A model generated the notes under the pieces. The model was not told where the DNA came from and ran no database searches. It worked only from the letters and a program-made list of their open reading frames with translations. DNA of 64,000 nucleotides, taken from positions 57,464,891-57,528,890 of the forward strand of contig CM064872.1 in the NCBI GenBank assembly GCA_032719365.1, read 5' to 3'. This DNA is from Prinsepia uniflora (taxonomy: Eukaryota > Streptophyta > Magnoliopsida > Rosales > Rosaceae). The position numbers were made by a program, and so were the translations under genes. Shown piece after piece: positions 55,457-64,000 of this stretch. The number at the start of each line of letters is the position of its first letter. Within the stretch, counting starts at the first letter, position 1.

Positions 55457-57983
55457 TGTCAAACCAGGGATACTACCGTGACCCACTCAAGGATTTCAGA
55501 GCACGCAACTTCATGTGGTGTCTCCGTCTTTACTACAGCCCACATCTGCGGTCAACATGAAGGGTATCAAAAACCATTTAAAACTGTGAGTGGACAAATA
55601 TATGCATTTTCAAATACATTTCGGTAAAATACATTTATACCCTCCAATTGAAAGCATGCATGCATCAGAAAACATGTAATCTCAAATGCTTTCTTAAAAT
55701 CAAATCATATTTCTTTTCAAACCAAAATATGTGAAAACATCTGGGAAAAAAAACAATAATCGAAACATGACCAATCCTCGTATCCATCATCAATCTCATC
55801 TCATATCATCATCAGTCACGTCATTCGTGCAATGCGTGCAAATAAGCTTCAGGATAGCTCACGTCTGAGCACGTCGTCGTGAACACATCTACGACCGACG
55901 TTCATATCGTCGTGAACATATCAACAACTAATCTCATACATCATAAGCACTCCTGATTCGAGCCTCCCACGGCTGTTCGAAAACAGGAAGTGCATCGTGA
56001 CCCCTCTAGTAGGGGGGATACAGCGCATCCTGGAGACGAGCAACATATCATAGGGACATTCCGAGGAAACATATTCACAACCGGAGTCCCTCATCAGGAA
56101 AACACATTCATATTGGAGTCGTATCAATATCACGAAGGATGGTCTAGATGTAAACAGTTCAAATATATTTTCATAAACAGTTGTATCTCAAATCAAATCA
56201 ATCGTTTCAGCCCAAAACATAGTTTTCACAAATCATCATTCAAATCACTATGCAATCATTGCATGTAAAACCATGATCATAAGATAATTAATATATTTAT
56301 GAATGCATCATATTTATAAACAAATATCCACTCACACACAGTCCACGCTGCGTGCTCAAAACCCGCACCGTAAGCCAATCTGAAGCCTTCGAAATGTCCA
56401 GACCTATCCAAATCATACCCAAGGGTCACTATCAATCTATACAAATCCATATCAGAAATTCCCAAAACCCTGGAACCGAAAATGCATCCCCGAACAAGCT
56501 TACTGAGGAGAAAAACCTCCAAAACACCACCCCAAACGACCTCTGATCGACCTGAAACCACCACCATTGGATTCAGATCGTTGAAATCTTGCAAACATAA
56601 TCAGTTTAACCTTGAAACACGTGCCCACACGCCTCACGCGCTGGTCAAAGTTCGTCCAACGAAAGTCAATGCTGATGTCTGCTGCTAACGTCAGCCCTAG
56701 TAACATCTGACGTCTGACAGCTCTGACATCTTGCCACATGGCACTCCTTGACTTGTGCCACTTGTCACCATCTGACAAGTGACACGTGTCATATGCTGAC
56801 ATCACTGATGATGTCATCACTGCCACATCACTCTGACAACTCTAACACATTGCCATGTGGCACCACCTAACTGATCCACGTGTTCTGATAATGCTGACGT
56901 GGACTTGCCACGTTACCTGACACATCAGCTGGACAATCTGACAACTCTCTCACACGTTGCCATGTGGTACCACCTCACTAGTCTACGTGGTCTGATAGTG
57001 CTGACGTGGACTACTACGTTACCTGCCACACCATCCTAACACTCTATCACATCTTGCCACATGGCACCATCCAGACTTGGCCATGTGGCAAGGCATGATG
57101 ATGTAGCTTGCCACGTTATCATCATCCACCTCTGGCCGGGTTGACCCGAACCACTGTAATGGATCGTTCGACCCGCGAACTCGACCCTACAAGTTATTTC
57201 TTATTTCTCCACCAAAATCCACCATTCTTTTAGTAATCAACTTATCCTTAACCCAGAAACAATCTTATGATGCTAAAAATGAGAAAACAAACCTGAAAGC
57301 TCCTAGCCAAGGTCGAATCCTCACGTCCGTCCTTCAAGCTTCCAGTCTAGCTCATCCCAGCGTCCAAACCTTCCCATTTTGGTCCCTACAGGCTCGCACA
57401 AGCTCGAAGAACAAAACCACGACCTCAGAACTTTCTCACAACCATCCAAAATCCAAAACCCAAATTCAAAACCCAGTGTTTACCTGGTTTTCACGGTTTT
57501 CTGTCAAGAACCGTTGCTCCTATCCTTCCTCCACCACTCACCACCTCTCAACTACTCGCTCTCACTCTCTGTGCCCCTCAACCAGCACTAACTGGTGTAA
57601 ACAAGAAGGAAAATGGGGATCGGGTGGTTTTGGGTTGTTCAAACAAAGGGAAGAGAGATGCATGTATGTGGGGTGATGGGCCGTCCTATAAGTCAAAGGG
57701 CCAAAAGTCAACCGTCTTGTAATTGGTGCAACCATAATAGTTTAAAAAGCCACTCTAGATTCCTAACTTTCCCGTACGACGTCCAAATTCGACATGCCAC
57801 CTGTCTACATATTCGTAATCCCTCGATCTACGTAATGGACCTCGGTCCATGTGTAATTGACCTCCTGGATCAAAGGTCAACAAATTTCCCTTATAGGGGC
57901 ACAATTTTTATTTCACCTCGATTAATTCAGATTAGTCTCGATTAAATCTCGATAATTTTAATATTTTGAAACGGGTCGTTACA
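55457..57983 (-). repeat. 3' LTR of the outer element, main piece
   Basis: Resumes as TGTCAAACCAGGG. Core arms TGTGAGTGGAC (55585-55595) and ATCCACTCACA (56326-56336, one mismatch). At 56640-57120 there are many CCACGTGG/GACGTGG words interleaved with CTGACA. Ends GGGTCGTTACA. Confidence 0.82.
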
Positions 57984-58681
57984 ATCTACCCTCCTTAAAG
58001 AATTTCATCATTGAAATTCACACTAACCAAATCCGACTATGGAATACCATCCTTTTTCCAACTTAAGGCTCCTACGTTTCCACGTACACATCCACCATCT
58101 ATCCACAGTACGCACAAAAAACAAATGTCACCCGACATTAATTACAATCCAAAGGTCAATACCGAAACTCGGCTCAATCTTGTTAATCATACCCGATAGG
58201 TGCGTAGCCACCATGCCACATAACTCCAAAACGCAAATCTCAAGCCTCGTTCGAGGCATCGACACTCGTCGACCTCACTTGTCATCCATGCATGTGCATT
58301 CAGAATCCAGTTTGACATCTTTTCTTAATGGTAGCAATCTCAAATCCTCTGTCACTAGACGGTCTCTAACCATTAATCATACCCACGGCGCACCGTCATG
58401 TCAAGCATGTGACCTATGGATCCACTGTTTCCGTTAAAGTTCCAAGCAAATACCTGACTCGCACTAGAGTCCTCTCACGGTACCTTGTCTCACTCAGACC
58501 AACAATGTGATCCTGACTCCTCTCGAGTATCAAACTGGTATTTCACTCCTCTCGAATACTTGCTATAGCGAGATAATCATAACTCAGTTTCACTAGTGTT
58601 CCTCTCGTCCACAACCATGGCCCTGAGCTCCAAGCTCGCACAACAACTGAACCCTCTAAAGCCACTTTACGCTAGTGCATG
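57984..58681 (-). other. Interior of the outer element, next to its 3' LTR
   Basis: Polypurine-tract complement at 57984-57998. The rest shows no coding match. GACTC-GCACTA-GAGTC (58456) and ACTC-CTCTC-GAGT hairpins resemble those of the non-coding interiors. Confidence 0.6.
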
Positions 58682-60809
58682 TGATAGGACCCATCCCAAT
58701 CCCTCAAGATTATCATAGGATGTACCTGCTCCTTTCTAACACCACGTGTTAGACAAGGGATAAAACTGTAACCCGCTCGAGGTTATCCAGAGTACACAAG
58801 GATCTATGGCGGCATGTGATATCTCAATCTCTGCTACAACCCCAATCTACGATCAACCTGAAGGGTATCAAAAACCATAAAATCTGTGAGTGGGAAAAAA
58901 CAATCAGTTATAAAAATAATTTATCAAAAAGACATTTATACCCTTCAATAAAAGCATGCATGCATCAGAAAACAATACTTCAAATAATTTCTCAAAAACA
59001 AGTCGTATTGCTTTTCAAAACAAAATACAATGAAAAATGCTTCTCAATCGAAGCCATTTCCTTAGTAGGGACTCAGCCCAAAAACTAAATCACATAGGGT
59101 CTCGGTCCAAATCAAATCTGTGTGGGACCTCAGCCCAAATATCATACTAGGTGGGGTCTCAGCCCATCATCATCATCAGTCACGATTCCAATCTCAGCAA
59201 CGCATGCCCATAAGCTCAAGGACTGCTCTGATCCTAAGTATGTCGACGTAAACACATCACCGATCGACAATCACCAAATCGTCATGAACATAACATCGAA
59301 TAATTGCATAGATCGCACTCCTGAGGCAAACATTATCTCCAAAGTGCTCTCCGGGGAAACATATTCACAATTGGAGGCCCTCTAATGAAATTCGAGTCTT
59401 TAAACTCAAAATTATATCATCATCAACAGGGACATAAGCCCGAATGTCATCAATAGGGCCACAAGCCCGAAATATCATCAAATGGGTCACAAGACCGAAA
59501 ATAGTGTCTATCAACACTTCATAAACCAAGGATTCCTCGAATCCTATCAAATCCACAACTGGGTCTCATGCCAAAAATATCTTTCTTAAATCTCATAATA
59601 GGGTTCTGATCGACCTGAAACCACCACCATTGGATTTAGATCGTCGAAACCTTTCAAACAAGGCTAGTTTCACCTTGAAATTCATGCCCATGCGCCGGTC
59701 AACGTTAATGTCAGCCTAATAGGTCTGATAGCCTACCACGTGGCACTCCATGATTGGTGCCATATGTCACCCTCTAACCCTACCATGTCACGTGATGATG
59801 TCATCTACTGACGTCATCGCTGCCACGTGTCACTAACATGTCAGCTCTGACAACCTGACACCCTGCCACTTGGCACCACCTCGTTGGTCCACGTGATCTG
59901 AAAATGCTAACGTGGACCTGCCACGTCATCTGACACACTCTGACAGCTCGCCACGTGGCACATCTCATTGGTCCACGTGGTCTGACAACGTCTGACGTGG
60001 CACTGCTATGTCATTGTTAATTGGATCTGACAACCTCTAAGAAGTTGCCTTGATCCTAGGAAGGGTTCTATGAAAATACCTGTCTAAGCTCGATCTTCCA
60101 TGGCCAAACTTCCAGCTCATCCCCTATGCGATTCCAACAGCCTCAGCCTCCCTTTTTTGGTTCCTCAGCCTCGCAATAACCCAACAAACACAACCAAAAC
60201 ATCAAAATGAACCCCAAACGTCCAAAAGATAAAACCCAAATCCAAGACCTACATTTACCTTGTTTTTCACGATTCTTCCGCCATCCACCGCCCTGCCATC
60301 GTCTCTCCGTCTCTCAAGCTTTCTCCCTCACTCTCTTTCTCTCTCAGGCCATCAGATGGAGATGGGAGGAAGAAATGAAAATGGGTTTGGGTGGGCACGG
60401 TTTGGGAACAAAAAAGAATGAAGATGATGGTAATGCATGTATATATGGAAATGGGCCATAGGATGGGTGACAAGTGTCACTCATTCTATGGTCCCAAGTT
60501 GATATTTTGGGGCCCACTAAAGACAACAATTTAAAACTCGTACAACTGTGAATAGTTCTCGAGATCTTCCGTGACCTGTAACATTCTAGTACGATGTCCA
60601 ATTTCGATGTGTCGCCTGTCTAAGGACTCGTATCGTCTCAATCTACGTAATAGTCCTCAGTACTCGTGCATTTGACCTCTCAAGTCAAAGGTTAACTTTT
60701 TACCCTTTCTAGGGGTAAAATTGTCATTTTACCGCGATCGTCCGCTAATCCTCTATTAGTTTGTCAATAATGATTAATTAATCCTGTAAATTAAAGACGG
60801 GTTGTTACA
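58682..60809 (-). mobile_element. Solo LTR with an internal deletion
   Basis: TGATAGGACCC...GGGTTGTTACA, 2128 bp. Flanks GCATG (58677-58681) and GCACA (60810-60814) agree at three of five positions, a decayed target duplication at best. About 600 bp are missing near 59590, so the right core arm is lost. Hairpin units GGGCCACAAGCCC (59456) and GGTCACAAGACC (59485) lie in the remaining part, and one GAGTCTTTAAACTC unit is at 59394. Confidence 0.75.
60432..60486 (-). promoter_or_regulatory. Palindrome plus TATA-like motif of an LTR promoter
   Basis: The palindrome is at 60461-60486 (arms GGATGGGTGACA and TGTCACTCATTC, centre AG). About 20 bp downstream on the minus strand is CCATATATACATGC. The spacing suits a promoter-proximal binding site. 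Confidence 0.5.
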
Positions 60810-63235
60810 GCACAGTATTTGATGTTCGGTCCTAATTCTCAATGAACAGTCAACATCGTATCCAATCTGGTTACCATACCGTGTCCATCTCGAATTCAAT
60901 CTGATGATCGGAACATATCAATCAGAATGATCAACACTCAACAATTACACTAACAAACATGCACTACTCACAGGTGCACACACATCACACAATCTCATAT
61001 CTAATTCGTCTATCATATGGCTACCATGCCAAACATGATCTAACATTGGAACGTGTGTGTCCGATCTCCGCTCTGGATAGATCGTATACCAATACACAAA
61101 GTCCTCTCTGAGTTCTCATGGTCACTGTACCAACTCCAGAGACAATCCAACCAGTTCACTAACCAATCTAGGCTCACAGTTAACCAACATACGTCTACCA
61201 AGACGTACCAATCCAAACCTCGACCCCCATCTTGATGATGCGAAGGGTCGGATCCTGAAGCTGTGTTGTAAACCTATAATCCAGGAATATGGGTCTCATA
61301 TGAACATTGACCAAGAACACTCCACAGTCATCTACCTCCAGAAATCCTCTAAAACCAAACAAATTTGGCTCCCTCCCGAGTCAATCGCGTCAACGGGCTA
61401 TAATCACGGGGAATTTCGCTACTAAATGTCTGTACTATTCAACCAATCCGAGAGACTCCAATCTCAATTGTCATGGTTGGTTGACGCTAATCCAAAACCA
61501 TCTCGATCCTCCGAGGATCCACACTAGTCCTTATCAAAGAAGCATAAAATGAGAAGTCTCTTTCACCAATCAATAATATATGTTGATAGCTACTGTAGAA
61601 ATCCACTCTATTTCTCATGATTGTAGCACTCCTCAAACCTGCTCAACTTTTACAAGCTTACACAATCACGAAGCCCGGAGGTGATGCAGATAGTTCACTA
61701 AGAACTTCCACGATAAGGATTACTTGTTCCGCACGATTTCCTCGTCCAGCTACCGGTAGTCAATCCAAAATCTCAAAGTGCGATCCACCTTTCGCACAAA
61801 CGACATTGGGGCTCCCCACGGGTACACCATAAGTCAAACAAACCCCAAATCCACTAAATCCTGCAGCTCAACTCTCAATACTCTCAACTCTGTCGATACC
61901 TTTCGACACGCATCCAGAAATTCCTGCATAACTGATATCTCTAAGCTCACTGAGATAACTAGGAAGCTCACCAAACGTGTCCAATAGCCCTAATAGCCAT
62001 TTTGTAATATCTTCCTGACCTCCAAGCTAGTGCTCACTCGGAACATCTACCACATTCCTAGAAACCAATCTGTCTTAAGGTCAAAACCTTATCCAAATCG
62101 AATAGTTTCGATTCACCAAACTAACAACCAACATAGTATTGGTCGAAGAAAAGAGTGTGGGAGTCTAAACTCCATCAACACTCATGAATTCCGTCCAAAG
62201 ATAACTAGGGAACCTGTCACCAAACTAGGCATACCTCGTGGCTCCAGTAAAATAACCAAACTAGAAGGATGCTGAAATTATATTGAGCCACTCGGGATCC
62301 TCTTCGTCCCGCTCATCGACCACTAAAATCGTACGATTTCCACTCAAAGACTCAGAGCTAAAAGTGTCCCTCTTCCATGCTCATTGGAAAATACATCCTC
62401 TAGATGCACTCAGCGTCAACTGGAACCATCTGATTGGTGTGGGAATCCCATCAAACTCATCTCCATCTGAGATGCCATACCATCACTCGAGTCTTACTCC
62501 CAAGACCCGAGATAAACCGACGAAGCCTCACTGCCTCAATCGTTGTCGCACCTAGTACAACCCGAGCCAAATTTGAAAATCTCCGCTCATACCGAGAAAC
62601 CATCAAGTCTTCCTGCTCCAGGTGCAGTAACTCCACCTCTCAATATCCCGATAAAATTAGGGTGAAATGGCGTTAGAAATGTTCCTCGAACATCGCCCAA
62701 CTCTCGATAGTCCCTTCCAAATCCGTAATTAGCAATATCTGCCACCAACCCTATGAAGACCAATCTAAAAAATCTCAATGATATCTGTACCAAATGCTCA
62801 TAACGGCAAACCATCACCCGTACAATCTCCTCACAGCGTGAGATACCCTGATCAGCTACCTCATGATCTGATCCACAAGTACAACTTTCCTGGTAATTTC
62901 ATTCAACCTTTCTCGAATAAAGGTCATCCAAACCCTTGCTGCTCCTAGCAATACATCCATCCTGACTGACCATCGGTCACAACTCTGAAGGGTCACTATA
63001 ATGGGATCCAATCAACCAGTAACTCCACGACTCCAGCCGCTGGGTCCACATGAAAATCGACCCTACTCGGAGCTCGAACCCCTAAAACTCGGCATCTAAT
63101 GCCTAATTGAACCAATGGTTCCTATCCTTAACCTCACTATCAGGTTGATGACGGGGCAGCTGTCGTAGAGGTATCATATCCGAAGCAAAACTTATCGTGC
63201 ACCGAGGGTGCGCGACAACACAAGAGAAACTCAAT
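60810..63235 (-). pseudogene. Heavily decayed gag-pol of the outer element
   Basis: Nucleotide similarity by eye to the intact relatives, in the same order. A GGTCGGATCCTGAAG block before integrase lies at about 61246 (compare 27838). RT connection, CCTCCGAGGATCCACAC, is at about 61516 (compare 45766). The RT N-terminal block GGGGCTCCCCACGG is at 61808. A Gag core patch lies at 62570-62700 (compare 47650-47720). No open frame longer than about 90 codons remains, integrase is absent, and stops and indels are frequent. Confidence 0.7.
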
Positions 63236-63250
63236 GTTGTGATACCAAGC

Positions 63251-64000
63251 CGACAAGACACATCCCTAATCCACTTGGATTATTGTGGGATGACCTGCTC
63301 CCGTATGACACCACGTGTCAGACCAGGGATACTACAGTGACCCACTCGGGGTTTCAAAAGTACGCAGCTTCATGTGATGCCTCAGTCTCTACACAGCTTC
63401 ACAACCAGAGTCCCTCTTCGGGGAAACACATTCCTACCAGAGTCACATCAATATCACGGAGGATGGTCTAGGTGGAAACAGTTGAAATACATTTTCATAA
63501 ACAGTTGTATTTCAAATCAAATCAATCGTTTCACGTAAGGTCTCAACCCAAAACATAGTTTCCACAAATCATCATTCAAATCACTATGCAATCATTGCAT
63601 GTCAAACCATGATCATAAGAAATTTAAAACATTTATGCATGCAACATATTTATAAACAAATATCCACTCACACACAGTCCACGATGCGTGCTTAAAACCC
63701 GCACCGTAAGCCAATTTGAAGCCTTCGGAACGTCCGGGCCTATCCATATTACACCTAAGGGTCACTATCAATCTATACAAGTCCAAATCAGAATCTGCCA
63801 AAAACTCGGGAATCGAAAACACGTCCCAAGGAGAAAAACCTCCAAAACACCACCACAAACGACCTCCGATCGAACAAGACTAGTTTGACCTCAAAATTTG
63901 TGCCCACACGCCCTCACATGCGGTTAAAGTTCAGTCAATGATAATCAACGCTAACGTCAACTATTGATGACAATCTGCTGATGTCATCTGCTGACGTCAT
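63251..64000 (-). repeat. 5' LTR of the outer element, cut by the window end
   Basis: Begins CGACAAGACAC (first T lost to C). Matches 36653-36717 and then 55457 onward, with about 530 bp missing at 63397. From there it follows 56068-56640. Core arm ATCCACTCACA at about 63662. Confidence 0.78.

Larger units (their letters stand above)
36653..64000 (-). mobile_element. Old gag-pol Gypsy element holding a nest of insertions, right end outside the window
   Basis: Left (3') LTR: 36653-36717, resuming at 55457-57983. Interior 57984-63250. Right (5') LTR from 63251 to the window end. The left LTR starts TGATAGGACCC and ends GGGTCGTTACA, followed by the pyrimidine-rich complement of a polypurine tract (57984-57998). 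The right LTR follows a decayed PBS complement (TTGTGATACCA at about 63236-63246) and matches the left LTR in order. Inserted in it are 36718-55451 and 58682-60809. It is the outermost and oldest layer, and its coding part is only recognisable in patches. Confidence 0.8.

Noticed and set aside
59456..59496. Adjacent units GGGCCACAAGCCC and GGTCACAAGACC as a textbook compensatory pair
   Set aside because: Aligned base by base they pair in different registers, so the change is not strictly compensatory; other units carry that argument.
58677..60814. GCATG/GCACA as a firm target duplication
   Set aside because: Only three of five bases agree, so it is reported as decayed at best.

Overview
The window looks like nuclear DNA of a flowering plant, probably a eudicot. 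There are no operons and no dense coding. There is one small plant-type B3-domain gene with a TATA box and poly(A) signal, a CACTA-type DNA transposon relic, and a very large amount of Ty3/Gypsy LTR retrotransposon sequence primed by initiator-Met tRNA (PBS core TGGTATCAGAGC). The species cannot be named from sequence alone. I found no rRNA, tRNA or CRISPR.

Layout: 1-1280 is an LTR cut by the window edge. 1281-6767 is AT-rich and holds the CACTA relic (2010-2920) and the B3 gene (4992-5348), the only host gene I can support. 6773-9546 is a solo LTR with target duplication ATGTT. 9552-12561 is unassigned, possibly the left part of an old element. 12562-23025 is a complete non-autonomous long-LTR element (LARD type): 3610- and 3608-bp LTRs about 1% different, a 3.2-kb non-coding interior, and target duplication TGCAC. 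23546-33855 is a complete chromodomain Gypsy element (Tekay/Del type, minus strand) with LTRs about 0.5% different, target duplication TAGAT and a gag-pol frame broken by two nonsense codons. Both elements sit in the same older degenerate coding unit (23031-23545 and 33856-34838). 35120-36590 holds a minisatellite and a gag relic of another Gypsy lineage.

From 36653 to beyond the window end there is a nest of minus-strand elements. An old gag-pol element (outer LTRs from 36653 and 63251) contains a second long-LTR non-coding element (36718-55451, target duplication CTACG/CCACG) and a solo LTR (58682-60809). The second element contains a solo LTR (38353-41245) in its left LTR and a truncated gag-pol element (about 45446-53904) in its right LTR. 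That truncated element contains a plus-strand solo LTR (48345-51341, target duplication GGTCT). Nesting is four deep.

The most unusual signal is inside the LTRs. Across families that differ in primary sequence they keep one symmetrical core: an inverted pair (TGTGAGTGGAC ... GTCCACTCACA, 0.7-1.5 kb apart), usually a TGCATGCA just inside each arm, and between them an array of short hairpins whose arms change in a compensatory way. In the young Gypsy element both arms are changed together (GTGAGTGGGCC ... GGCCCACTCAC). Non-coding interiors also carry recurring GACTC-loop-GAGTC hairpins. I do not recognise this architecture as a described system. Coding and non-coding elements share PBS, LTR termini and the polypurine-tract context, so the non-coding ones are probably mobilised by proteins of the coding relatives (inference).
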